From: Naasia sp. SYSU D00948
Lineage (GTDB): Bacteria > Actinomycetota > Actinomycetes > Actinomycetales > Microbacteriaceae
NCBI RefSeq assembly: GCF_017916515.1
Contig: NZ_JAFMTA010000001.1
Span: forward strand, 682,001 to 746,000
Direction of reading: 5' to 3'
DNA length: 64,000 nt
Shown: in pieces, positions 44,335 to 52,635 of the stretch
Layout: the number at the start of each line of letters is the position of its first letter
Numbering within the stretch: the first letter of the stretch is position 1
Made by a program: the position numbers and the translations under genes
The notes under the pieces: model-generated
Seen by the model: the letters and a program-made list of their open reading frames with translations, nothing else
Databases searched by the model: none
What the model was told of the DNA's origin: nothing

Positions 44335-45428
44335 TGCGCGCCGCCGTGCTGAGGACGCCGGGAGAGCCGCTCACCATCGAGGACATCACCCTCGCTCCGC
44401 CGAAGAAGGGCGAGATCGTGGTGCGCGTCGAGGCGGCGGGGGTCTGCCACAGCGACTACCACTACATGACGGGCGACATCACCTGCCCGCTTCCCGCCGT
44501 GCTCGGGCACGAAGGGGCGGGCATCGTCGAGGAGGTGGGACCCGAGAGCTCCGGGCGGGTCTCCGTGGGCCAGCGGGTCGCGCTCATGTGGCGTCCGCGC
44601 TGCGGTGAGTGCCCGGCCTGCATCGCCGGCAACCCCGTCCTGTGCCGGTTCGGTCCCCTGCAGGCGACGACCGGCGGGCTGCCGGACGGCACCTCCCGGC
44701 TCAGCCGGGACGGGGAGAAGGTGCACCACTTCCTCGGCGTCTCCTGCTTCGCCGACCGCGTCGTGGTGTCCGAGCGCTCGGTCGTGCCCGTTCCGGACGG
44801 GGTTCCCGCGCACATCGCGGCGATCGCCGGCTGCGCGGTGATCACCGGCGTGGGCGCCGTCTTCCACGCCGTCGGCGAATGCGCCGGCCGGTCCCTGCTC
44901 GTGCTGGGCGCGGGCGGCGTCGGCCTGTCCGCGGTGATGGGCGCCCGCCTCTCGGGCGCCGATCCCATCGTGGTCGTCGACATCGACCCGCGGAAGCTCG
45001 AGCATGCCCGCCGCCTCGGCGCGACGGCGACGATCGACGCGCGTTCCGGAGACGTCGTCGCGCAGGTGCTCGCGGAGGTCCCGGGCGGTGTGGACTTCGC
45101 CATCGAGGCGATCGGACGGCCGCAGACGCTGCAGCAGGCCTTCGACGCGCTCTCGCCCGCCGGGACGCTCGTCGCCGTCGGCCTCGGGCGCGTAGGCGAG
45201 ACGTTCGCGATCCCGGTCAACCAGCTCGTGCAGCGGCAGAAGCGCATCATCGGCTCGCTCTACGGGTCCGCGAACCCCCTGATCGACCTGCCGCGGATCT
45301 TCGGGCTCTACCTGTCCGGGCGGCTGCCGCTCGACGAGCTGGTCGGCACGACGTATCCCCTGGAGTCGGTGAACGAGGCCTACGACGACCTGCGCGGTGC
45401 CGTGGGAAGAGGAGTGATCGTCCCGTGA
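44334..45428 (+). CDS. Zn-dependent alcohol/polyol dehydrogenase (MDR family)
   Basis: 364 residues. Catalytic-zinc ligands are in GVCHSD and GHEGAG; structural-zinc cysteines in CGECPACIAGNPVLC. The Rossmann motif is VLGAGGVGLSAV. It oxidises an alcohol or aldose with NAD(P). In this operon it could act on a sugar, a sugar alcohol or glycolaldehyde. ATG overlaps the GH5 stop (TGATG), and its own stop overlaps the GTG of the SDR gene (GTGA). Confidence 0.88.
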   Translation: MRAAVLRTPGEPLTIEDITLAPPKKGEIVVRVEAAGVCHSDYHYMTGDITCPLPAVLGHEGAGIVEEVGPESSGRVSVGQRVALMWRPRCGECPACIAGNPVLCRFGPLQATTGGLPDGTSRLSRDGEKVHHFLGVSCFADRVVVSERSVVPVPDGVPAHIAAIAGCAVITGVGAVFHAVGECAGRSLLVLGAGGVGLSAVMGARLSGADPIVVVDIDPRKLEHARRLGATATIDARSGDVVAQVLAEVPGGVDFAIEAIGRPQTLQQAFDALSPAGTLVAVGLGRVGETFAIPVNQLVQRQKRIIGSLYGSANPLIDLPRIFGLYLSGRLPLDELVGTTYPLESVNEAYDDLRGAVGRGVIVP

Positions 45429-46198
45429 GCGACCCGCAGTACGCCGTCTACCCCAGCCTGCGCGGCCAGGTCGCGTTCGTGAGCGGCGGCGCGACCGGGC
45501 TCGGCGAGGAGTTCGTGAGCTCCCTCGCCGCTCAGGGCGCCCGCGTGGCCTTCATCGACATCAACGAGCAGGCCGGCACAGCCCTCGCACAGCGGATCGC
45601 AGACCGGGGCGACCCCGAGCCGCTGTTCCTGCCCTGCGACGTGCGGGAGATCCCGGCCGTCCAGCAGGCGATCGCCACCGCCGGCGAGCGCCTCGGCCCG
45701 ATCACGGTCCTCGTCAACAACGCGGCACGCGACGACCGCCACAAGGTCATGGAGATGGACCTCGCGCTCTGGGACGAGGAGATGGCGGTCAACCTCCGCC
45801 ACCACTTCTTCGCGGCGCAGGCCGTGGTCCCGATGATGCGCGAGGCGGGTCGCGGCTCGATCATCAACCTCGGCTCGATCAGCGCACACATCGACCTGGT
45901 CGACCTGCCCGGCTACATCACCGCCAAGGCCGGCATCGAAGGCCTCACGCGCACGCTGGCGCGGGAGCTCGGGCCGTGGGGCATCCGGGTCAACTGCATC
46001 ATCCCGGGCTGGATCATGACGGACCGGCAGCTGCGTGAGTGGATCACGCCCGAGGCCGAGGCGTCGATCGAGCGCAACCAGTGCCTGCCGCAGAAGCTCT
46101 ACCCCGAGGACGTCGCGAGGATGCTCCTGTGGCTCGCCGCGGACGACTCGCGGTCGTGCACGGCGCAGAAGTGGGTCGTCGACGGCGGCTGGATGTGA
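45425..46198 (+). CDS. xylB: D-xylose 1-dehydrogenase-like SDR (XylB-like)
   Basis: 257 residues. Cofactor loop SGGATGLGE; catalytic S151, Y164 and K168. The segments YPSLRG, NNAARDDRHK, VNLRHHFFAAQAV, LGSISAH, ITAKAGIEGLTR and LARELGP parallel Caulobacter XylB, the NAD xylose dehydrogenase, notably the unusual NARDDRHK stretch. It would make xylonolactone, the substrate of the SMP-30 enzyme. GTG 45425 overlaps the ADH stop. L-arabinose or another pentose is also possible. Confidence 0.85.
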   Translation: MSDPQYAVYPSLRGQVAFVSGGATGLGEEFVSSLAAQGARVAFIDINEQAGTALAQRIADRGDPEPLFLPCDVREIPAVQQAIATAGERLGPITVLVNNAARDDRHKVMEMDLALWDEEMAVNLRHHFFAAQAVVPMMREAGRGSIINLGSISAHIDLVDLPGYITAKAGIEGLTRTLARELGPWGIRVNCIIPGWIMTDRQLREWITPEAEASIERNQCLPQKLYPEDVARMLLWLAADDSRSCTAQKWVVDGGWM

Positions 46199-46211
46199 CG
46201 GAGGAGAACAG

Positions 46212-47660
46212 ATGACGGACCTGGACGAACTGCGCAGGATCACCGCGGCCGCGGCCGCCGCCGCCCCCGTCGCCGCGGCGGCGCCGGACGCCGAGCGGGC
46301 CCGGTGGCTGCGCGCGGTCGCCGACCGCCTCGACGAGCACACCGACGAGCTCGTGCGGATCGCCGACTCAGAGACCCGCCTGGGCTCCACACGGCTCGGC
46401 GGCGAGGTCGCCCGGACCACGGGCCAGCTGCGCCTCTTCGCCGACGTGATCACCGAGGGCTCCTACCTCGAGGCGATCATCGACCACGCGGATCCCTCGG
46501 CCACCCCGCCGAAGCCCGACGTCCGGCGCGTGCTGCACCCCGTCGGTCCCGTCGCCGTCTTCTCCGCGTCCAACTTCCCCTTCGCGTTCTCGGTCGCGGG
46601 CGGCGACACCGCCTCCGCGCTCGCGGTGGGCTGCCCGGTCGTCGTCAAGGCGCACTCGGGTCACCTCGAGCTGTCGGTCCGCATGGCCGAGCTCGTGGCG
46701 GAGGCCCTGACGGAGGCCGGCGCCCCGGCCGGGATGTTCGCCCTCGTGACGGGTCGGGAGGCGGGCAACGCGCTGGTCGCGGATCCGCACATCAAGGCGG
46801 TCGGGTTCACCGGGTCGGTCGCGGGCGGCCGAGCGCTGTTCGACATCGCCTCGAGCAGGCCGGAGCCCATCCCCTTCTACGGGGAGCTCGGCAGCATCAA
46901 CCCCGTGGTGCTCACGAGCGCCGCGGTGAGCGCCCGCGCCGAGGAGCTGGCGAAGGGCCTGACGGGCTCGTTCACCCTCGGGGTGGGCCAGTTCTGCACC
47001 AAGCCCGGCGTCGTCTTCGTGCCCGACGGCGGCGGTTTCGAGGACGCCGTGGCCGGTGCCGTCGCAGGGGCGGCCGGCGGGCCGCTGCTCACCGACCGGA
47101 TCGCGGAGGCGTTCCCGCGCGGCCTGCAGAGCCTCGCGTCCGATCCGGACGTCACCGTCGTCGCCGGTCCCGTCGAGCAGGACGCGGCGGCGGAGGGCGC
47201 GCAGCCGGTTGTCCTCGCCACGACGGCGAGGGCCGTCCGGGAGCGGCCGGACACCCTCCTCGAGGAGGTGTTCGGTCCCACCACGCTCCTCATCCGCTAC
47301 GGCTCCGAGGAGGAGCTGCTCGGCGCGCTCGCCGAGGTACCGGGGAGCCTCACCGCCACGCTGCATGCGGAGGCGGACGACGACGTCGCCTCGATCGTCG
47401 GGGCGCTGCGGGAGCGGGCCGGCCGCGTCGTGTTCGGCGGATGGCCGACCGGCGTCGCGGTCAACTGGGCGCAGCACCACGGCGGCCCCTACCCGGCGAC
47501 GACCTCGCTGTTCACCTCCGTGGGCGCGACCGCCGCCCGGCGCTTCCAGCGTCCGGTCGCCTACCAGAGCGCGCCGGCGGCCCACCTGCCGCCCGCGCTG
47601 CAGGACGACAACCCGCTGGGCATCCCGCGCCGCGTCGACGGCGTCATCGTCCTGCCCTGA
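46212..47660 (+). CDS. 2,5-dioxovalerate (alpha-ketoglutarate semialdehyde) dehydrogenase
   Basis: 482 residues of the NADP aldehyde dehydrogenase superfamily: C262 (GQFCTKPG) nucleophile, E225 (YGELGSINP) general base, and SNFPFAFSVAGGDTASALA, typical of KGSA dehydrogenases. The last step of the Weimberg route gives 2-oxoglutarate. ATG 46212 is behind GGAGGAGAACAG. It sits between xylB and an AKR gene in the same direction. Confidence 0.88.
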   Translation: MTDLDELRRITAAAAAAAPVAAAAPDAERARWLRAVADRLDEHTDELVRIADSETRLGSTRLGGEVARTTGQLRLFADVITEGSYLEAIIDHADPSATPPKPDVRRVLHPVGPVAVFSASNFPFAFSVAGGDTASALAVGCPVVVKAHSGHLELSVRMAELVAEALTEAGAPAGMFALVTGREAGNALVADPHIKAVGFTGSVAGGRALFDIASSRPEPIPFYGELGSINPVVLTSAAVSARAEELAKGLTGSFTLGVGQFCTKPGVVFVPDGGGFEDAVAGAVAGAAGGPLLTDRIAEAFPRGLQSLASDPDVTVVAGPVEQDAAAEGAQPVVLATTARAVRERPDTLLEEVFGPTTLLIRYGSEEELLGALAEVPGSLTATLHAEADDDVASIVGALRERAGRVVFGGWPTGVAVNWAQHHGGPYPATTSLFTSVGATAARRFQRPVAYQSAPAAHLPPALQDDNPLGIPRRVDGVIVLP

Positions 47661-47683
47661 CCCAGTTCCCCCTACGGAGACAG

Positions 47684-48631
47684 ATGCGCACCCTGGAACG
47701 CCGCCGGCTCGGCCGCACCGAACTCGCCGTGACGGAGCTGTGCTTCGGCACGAGCCCGCTCGCCTTCCCTCAGCTCTACGGCTACGAGGTCGCCGAGGAG
47801 AGGGCCGTCGAGACGGTGCTCGCCGCGTTCGACAGTCCCGTCCGCTTCCTGGACACCTCGAACGGCTACGGTGCCGACGGCGAGAGCGAGAAGAGGATCG
47901 GGGACGCCATCCGCCGGCGCGGCGGCCTCCCCCACGACTACCTCCTCGCCACGAAGGTCGACCCCGCCTCGGATGACCCCGACTTCTCCGGGGCTCGCGT
48001 GCGCAGGTCCTTCGAGGAGAGCCTCGAGCGGCTCGGGGTCGACCGCATCGAGCTGCTGCACTTCCACGACCCGGAGCGCATCTCGTTCGAGGAGGCGATG
48101 GCGCCCGATGGCGCGGTGCCGGCCCTCGTGGCGCTCAAGGAGGAGGGCCTCGTCGACCACCTCGGCGTCGCCGGAGGTCCCATCGACCTGCTGCGCCGGT
48201 ACGTGGAGACGGAGATCTTCGACGTGGTCCTGAGCCACAACCGGTACACGCTGCTCGACCGGTCGGCGGAGCCGCTGATGGAGGACGCGGCCCGGCTCGA
48301 CGTCGGCTTCCTGAACGCGGCGCCCTACGGCGGCGGGATGCTGTCGAAGGGCCCCTCGACCACGGCCAAGTACGCGTACGGGGAGCGCGAGTCCGTGCGC
48401 CAGGCGGCGCTGCGCATGGAGGACGCCTGCCGCCGCCACGAGGTGCCCCTCGCCGCCGCGGCCCTCCAGTTCTCGACCCGCGACCCGCGCGTCGCCTCGA
48501 CCGTGGTGGGCATCTCGGCACCGGAGCGCATCGATCAGACGCTCGCGCTGCTCGACACCCCGATCCCGGACGAGCTGTGGGCGGAGCTCGACACCCTCAC
48601 TCCTCCGCGCGACACCTGGCTCGACGCGTAA
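47684..48631 (+). CDS. Aldo/keto reductase, D-threo-aldose/L-fucose dehydrogenase type
   Basis: 315 residues. Tetrad members D57 and Y62 (FLDTSNGYG), the Lys in LLATKVDP and the His in LLHFHDPE. The pattern resembles NAD-dependent aldose dehydrogenases (L-fucose, D-arabinose) rather than the NADPH reductases at 5.6 and 18.4 kb. It may widen the range of sugars entering the oxidative route. ATG 47684 follows TACGGAGACAG. It is the last gene of the operon; a REP-like palindrome begins 26 nt after its stop. Confidence 0.85.
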   Translation: MRTLERRRLGRTELAVTELCFGTSPLAFPQLYGYEVAEERAVETVLAAFDSPVRFLDTSNGYGADGESEKRIGDAIRRRGGLPHDYLLATKVDPASDDPDFSGARVRRSFEESLERLGVDRIELLHFHDPERISFEEAMAPDGAVPALVALKEEGLVDHLGVAGGPIDLLRRYVETEIFDVVLSHNRYTLLDRSAEPLMEDAARLDVGFLNAAPYGGGMLSKGPSTTAKYAYGERESVRQAALRMEDACRRHEVPLAAAALQFSTRDPRVASTVVGISAPERIDQTLALLDTPIPDELWAELDTLTPPRDTWLDA

Positions 48632-48656
48632 CGTCGACGCGCGGCGGGGGCGTACC

Positions 48657-48729
48657 GCCGAGTGCCCCCTGAAACACCGAGTGCACCTCGTGCACAGGGC
48701 GCACTGGGTGTTTCCCGGCGCATTCGCCG
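48657..48729. repeat. REP-like nested palindrome, copy 1
   Basis: GCCGAGTG...GAAACACCGAGTGCACC...GGCGCACTGGGTGTTTC...CATTCGCC. The inner arms (about 48671-48687 and 48698-48714) pair with mismatches, and the outer arms pair weakly. Homologous to the copies at 61434-61523 and 61698-61769. It directly follows the sugar-oxidation operon and may act as its 3' end. Confidence 0.65.
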
Positions 48730-48884
48730 ACCGCATGTGCGCCCGGTAGCGCCGGCGTGCGTGCGGTGGCACATCGCCGTAGCACTGTCTCGACGCCGCG
48801 CGACCGCCGCCGAACCGGCGGCACCGCGTGCGTACAAGATCGCCGCGGCGGAAACCGCCTCGGCGCGGGTGTCCCCTCGCCGAG

Positions 48885-49135
48885 TGCGATTCCCCCGTGC
48901 CGGGGGCTCGCTGGCGGCCGCGCGCGCTGTCCGCGCTGCCCCACCCCCGGTCGCCGATTCCCCCGCCGCGGTCAGGCGTTCCCCCGCGCTCTCCTCGCCT
49001 GAGCCCCCCAGCCCCAGCGTCCGAGCTTCCCCGGAACACCGCCGCGGCAACCGCGCTCCCCCCGGGACACGCATTCCCCCCGCGCCGGCATCCCCCACGC
49101 CGGCACACCCCCGCGCGGCACTCCCCCCGGAGCGC
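48885..49135. repeat. Degenerate array of C5-C6 runs (G-runs on the minus strand)
   Basis: About ten runs of four to six C, often written TTCCCCCGC or ATCCCCC, at irregular spacings of roughly 12-30 nt through a region with no coding potential that I can support. The minus strand carries clustered GGGGG tracts able to form G-quadruplexes. It lies just downstream of the epimerase stop (49154). The rest of 48730-49153 holds only short hairpins such as GCCGCC/GGCGGC near 48810. Confidence 0.55.
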
Positions 49136-49153
49136 CGCGCTAGGGGCACGGCG

Positions 49154-50233
49154 TCAGACGGTGCGCTCCTCCACGTCCTGACCACCGGCCGCTGCCGGAG
49201 CCTGCGCCGCGAACGCGCGCCGGGCCTCGTGGTAGCCGGTCACCAGACGGTTCACGAACTCCTCGACGCCGGCATCCGGCTTCGTCTCCTCCGGGTGCTC
49301 CTCGCGCCAGCGCACCATGTTGACCGCTGCGCGGGTGAAGGTGCGGCGCGGGAAGTAGCCGGGCACGAAGTTGCGGATCTTGCTGTTGTCGAAGATCGCG
49401 CTGTGCGCGAGGTCGCCGAGGATGAGGTCCGACCAGAACCAGTCGGGCGCGGCGATCGGGTAGAACTCCGACGGCACGTGCACCAGGCGCGGCTGCACGC
49501 CGAGCGCCTCCGCGAGGATCGTGTAGATCTGGTCCCACGTGTACACGTCGTCGGACGTGATGTGGAACGCCTCCCCGATGGCCCGCGGGTTGCCGAGCAG
49601 GCCGACGAGACCCTGGGCGAGATCGTCGGCGTGAGTCAGCGTCCACAGCGACGTGCCGTCACCGTGCACGACGATCTCGTCGCCGCGGGCGATGCGGTCG
49701 ACGATCGTCCAGTCGCCCGGGAGCGGCGGGTTCGCCTCGTCGTAGGTGTGCGACGGACGGATGATCGTCACCGGGAAGCCGCTCTCCATGTAGCGCCGCA
49801 TGAGCAGGTCCTCGGCGGCGAGCTTGTCCCGCGCGTACTGGAGGTACGGGTTCTGGCGCAGCGTCGACTCGGTGATCGGCGTCTGCAGGATCGGCTTGTG
49901 GTAGATCGACGCGGAGCTGATGTAGACGTACTGCTTGGTGCGGCCGCTGAACAGGTCGACCATCTGCTGCGCGTCGTCGGGGCCGTAGGAGAGGAAGTTC
50001 ACCACCGCGTCGAAGCGGAGGTCGCCGAGGGCGGCCTCGGTCGAGGCCCGGTCGGTGATGTCACCGGTCAGCCAGGTCACGTTCTCCGGCAGGTCGCGGC
50101 TCTTCGCGTTGCGCCCGCGGTTGAGCACGTACACGTCCATGCCCTCGTCGACGGTGCGCCGGACGCAGGACGCGCTGATCGTCCCGGTTCCCCCGATGTA
50201 GAGGACCTTGAGCGGCGCGGGATCGGTGGGCAT
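49154..50233 (-). CDS. NAD-dependent epimerase/dehydratase (extended SDR)
   Basis: 359 residues. Rossmann motif GGTGTISASC, catalytic YARDK (Y-x3-K, ~131) with a preceding ISSASIYH segment, then substrate-side motifs IIRPSHTYDEANPPLPG and TLTHADDLAQGL. Extended SDRs of this kind act on nucleotide sugars or free sugars; the substrate here is not evident. ATG 50233 with AAGGAG upstream. It follows the tautomerase gene in a two-gene operon that reads away from the ABC operon and shares its control region, which suggests a role in the same sugar metabolism. Confidence 0.85.
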   Translation of the reverse strand: MPTDPAPLKVLYIGGTGTISASCVRRTVDEGMDVYVLNRGRNAKSRDLPENVTWLTGDITDRASTEAALGDLRFDAVVNFLSYGPDDAQQMVDLFSGRTKQYVYISSASIYHKPILQTPITESTLRQNPYLQYARDKLAAEDLLMRRYMESGFPVTIIRPSHTYDEANPPLPGDWTIVDRIARGDEIVVHGDGTSLWTLTHADDLAQGLVGLLGNPRAIGEAFHITSDDVYTWDQIYTILAEALGVQPRLVHVPSEFYPIAAPDWFWSDLILGDLAHSAIFDNSKIRNFVPGYFPRRTFTRAAVNMVRWREEHPEETKPDAGVEEFVNRLVTGYHEARRAFAAQAPAAAGGQDVEERTV

Positions 50234-50295
50234 GGGTGTCTCCTTGACGAGGGCCAGCAGGTGGGACGAGCGAGCGGGCGGCGCGAGGGCGACCG

Positions 50296-50655
50296 TCAGA
50301 GACGGCCGGCGTACCAGTCCTCGAAGCCGTTCTCGGTGACGCTGATGAGGATGTCCTCGGGCCGGATGCCGAGGGTGCCGAGCCGCGTCACGATCGCCGC
50401 GTAGAGGTCGCGCTTCGTGGCGACGCTGTACATGTGCACCATGACGATGCGGATGAGGACGAGACTGCGCCGGTCCACGCCGCCGAAGCCGGGGTCGAAT
50501 CGCAGCTCGCCCTTGTCGTGCGGCGAGAAGACGTGGAAGAGGTCGTCGGGGACGATGCCCAGCGCGTCGACCTGAGCCTGCTGGATCTCGCGGCTGATGT
50601 CGTCCGCGGAGCTCTCGTAGAGCTCGCGCTCCAGGTCGACGTGGATGAGCGGCAT
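50296..50655 (-). CDS. Tautomerase family protein
   Basis: 119 residues starting MPLIHVDLE. After Met removal Pro1 is the catalytic base of the tautomerase/MIF superfamily. The length is nearly twice that of 4-oxalocrotonate tautomerase, fitting the longer YusQ/MSAD-like group. ATG 50655 with AAGGGAG five bases upstream; the open frame before it is not supported. Probable role: keto-enol isomerisation of a sugar-derived oxo acid. It is the first gene of the epimerase operon. Confidence 0.85.
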   Translation of the reverse strand: MPLIHVDLERELYESSADDISREIQQAQVDALGIVPDDLFHVFSPHDKGELRFDPGFGGVDRRSLVLIRIVMVHMYSVATKRDLYAAIVTRLGTLGIRPEDILISVTENGFEDWYAGRL

Positions 50656-50747
50656 CGTCACTCCCTTGTGAGTCGAGGCGCATCGGCGCCGGGGCTCGGT
50701 CATGCTAACCGGCCTTTGATGCGCCTGACAACCTTTCGGCCCGACAT

Positions 50748-50761
50748 CGAAAAGTATTTCG
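50748..50761. promoter_or_regulatory. CGAAA-AGTA-TTTCG inverted repeat
   Basis: Five-base arms around a 4-nt spacer, 93 nt upstream of the tautomerase ATG. A variant of the palindrome found at the lacI and GH3 promoters, here with a longer spacer. Confidence 0.45.
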
Positions 50762-50863
50762 GGCGCTTCCCGCCCGGACCGGGACCAAAGCCCCTAACAG
50801 CGTCGTCGTGACCGGAATCGAGGCGTACGACCCCTCCAGACCGCCGCGATCACACCCTGATAA

Positions 50864-50875
50864 CGAAATCTTTCG
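50864..50875. promoter_or_regulatory. CGAAA-TC-TTTCG operator upstream of the ABC operon
   Basis: Perfect five-base arms with a 2-nt spacer. It lies 16 nt before the -35 of the ABC promoter. Probably a site of the LacI regulator encoded at 55038-56090. Confidence 0.55.
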
Positions 50876-50891
50876 AGGTGCCCCGGGAAAC

Positions 50892-50920
50892 TTGACCGGT
50901 TCTGGGGGGCCACGTATCTT
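50892..50920 (+). promoter_or_regulatory. Promoter of the sugar ABC operon
   Basis: -35 TTGACC (50892-50897) and -10 TATCTT (50915-50920) separated by 17 nt, one of the best sigma-A-type promoters in the window. GAAACTT overlaps its -35. The leader to the ATG at 51146 is about 220 nt long and holds no ORF I can support. Confidence 0.7.
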
Positions 50921-51145
50921 GTGCTGAATCCTGATGGATCGAGCCCACGAAGCTCGGGTTGGGGACAAAGATGTCGTTCACCTGACGACCGGTCGACGGT
51001 GCGGCTCTCCATCGTGCTCACGAGGATCGCCGCGTCGTCCTCGGCCGCAGGGTCGCGCTCCCCGCCATCGGATCGGCGGCGCCCACAGCGTCGCCGCACT
51101 CGCAGGCCCGTCACGGAGTCGTGCCGGGAAGAGGCAAGGAGAACC

Positions 51146-52507
51146 ATGAACACAGCACGAGCAGGGCGCCGGATCCGCATCGCCGCGGGCCTCGGCGCCG
51201 TCGCCCTGACCGCCGGGCTCGCCGGCTGCGGCGCGCAGGGAGGAGGCGGCAGCGAGGGCACCGCGGACTCCGGCACCATCGACTGGTGGGGCTGGACTCC
51301 CGACGTGAACGTCGCGAACACCTACATCGAGGCGTTCAACGAGGAGTACCCCGACATCACCGTCAACTACAAGCAGGTCCCGATCGAGGACTGGGAGGCG
51401 GCGCTCCGTCCCGCCCTTCAGACCGCGAGCGGCCCGGACGTCTTCGGCGTGCAGCCGGGCTCGCGCGTCGACGCCTTCAAGACGTTCGCCGAGGACCTGA
51501 CGCCGCTCGCCGAGGAGGCCCTCGGCGAGGACTGGAAGGACAAGGTGTCGCAGATCGGCATCGACGGCCTCACCGCTGACGACAAGCTCGTCGCCATGTC
51601 CGTCGGCGCGGTCTACGCCGGATCCCTGTGGGTGAACCAGGCGCTGTTCGACCAGGCGGGCCTCGAGCACCCGACCACGCTCGACGAGTGGGTCCAGGTG
51701 TGCGAGGACTTCCGCGCAGCCGGCATCGGCTGCTTCGTGCAGGGCGCGTCGCAGGAGGGCTTCGACCAGGACACGCTCCAGGCGATCGCCGAGCGCGTCG
51801 AGCCCGGCGCGTGGACCGAGGCGTCGAAGGGCGAGCGCCCCTGGAACGACCCGGCCATCGTGGAGACCTTCGAGATCTGGCAGCGGCTCTTCACCGACGG
51901 GATCATGCAGGAGGGCGCCATCGGCTACGCGCAGTACCCGGACGCCAACAACGACTTCATGTCGGGCAAGTACGCCATGATCATGATGGGCAGCTGGTAC
52001 ACGCAGTACGCCCCCGAGGCCGGCATGATCGGCGCGATCGAGGCCGCAGGGGTCGCGGACCCCGAGCCGTTCCCGCTCGTCCCGATCGAGTTCCCGGACG
52101 TCACCGGTGAGGGCAACCCGGCCGGGTACTTCGGCGACGCGGACTACGGGCTGGCGCTCAGCACGAAGTCGGACAACAAGGCGGCGGCCCGCACCTTCAT
52201 CACGTGGCTCACCACGAACGAGGATGCTCAGCAGATCGTCGCCAACACCCTCAACAACATCCCGGCGCTCAAGGGCATCTCGGCGGACTGGGACAGCATC
52301 ACCCTGCCGTTCCCGGACCAGCAGCTCACCGCGCTCCAGGAGTACACCGAGACGGTCTCGCAGGCCACCGCGGCGCGGTTCCTCCACCTGAACCAGGACG
52401 AGCAGGACGCCATCCTCGAGGCGGCGGTGTCCCTCGCCGAAGGGACTGCGACTCCTCAGGAGGCGGCCGACCGGATGCAGGAGACGGTCGCGGCGCTCGG
52501 CGAGTAG
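51146..52507 (+). CDS. ABC transporter sugar-binding lipoprotein (CUT1 family)
   Basis: 453 residues. Lipoprotein signal with lipobox LAGC (C28), then a family-1 extracellular solute-binding fold: IDWWGWTPDVNVANTYIEAFNEEYPDI at the mature N-terminus, GPDVFGVQPG, and a C-terminal EAADRMQ segment. It captures a sugar or oligosaccharide outside the membrane and hands it to the two permeases downstream. ATG 51146 has AAGGAGAACC. A strong hairpin follows the stop, which could favour high expression of this component. Confidence 0.92.
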   Translation: MNTARAGRRIRIAAGLGAVALTAGLAGCGAQGGGGSEGTADSGTIDWWGWTPDVNVANTYIEAFNEEYPDITVNYKQVPIEDWEAALRPALQTASGPDVFGVQPGSRVDAFKTFAEDLTPLAEEALGEDWKDKVSQIGIDGLTADDKLVAMSVGAVYAGSLWVNQALFDQAGLEHPTTLDEWVQVCEDFRAAGIGCFVQGASQEGFDQDTLQAIAERVEPGAWTEASKGERPWNDPAIVETFEIWQRLFTDGIMQEGAIGYAQYPDANNDFMSGKYAMIMMGSWYTQYAPEAGMIGAIEAAGVADPEPFPLVPIEFPDVTGEGNPAGYFGDADYGLALSTKSDNKAAARTFITWLTTNEDAQQIVANTLNNIPALKGISADWDSITLPFPDQQLTALQEYTETVSQATAARFLHLNQDEQDAILEAAVSLAEGTATPQEAADRMQETVAALGE

Positions 52508-52541
52508 CGCCTCCCCGCCCGAGGCATCGCGCCACGGGCAC

Positions 52542-52573
52542 GGGCCGGCCGGCCGTTCGCGGCCGGCCGGCCC
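52542..52573 (+). other. 14-bp perfect hairpin with TTCG loop between binding protein and permease
   Basis: The arms 52542-52555 and 52560-52573 pair perfectly around TTCG, forming an exceptionally stable stem of GGCC units. No T-run follows, and the next gene starts 63 nt later. It probably protects the upstream mRNA or attenuates read-through, so that more binding protein than permease is made. Confidence 0.7.
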
Positions 52574-52635
52574 TCCACCACGAAAGCACCATCCTCGGCG
52601 CGCGAAGCAGCGCCGACCAACGCAAAGGAGCGGGT

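Noticed and set aside
48730-49150. CRISPR array or small genes in the C-run region
   Set aside because: The repeats are degenerate, shorter than CRISPR repeats and irregularly spaced, with no cas genes. The open frames there are low-complexity and lack start signals.
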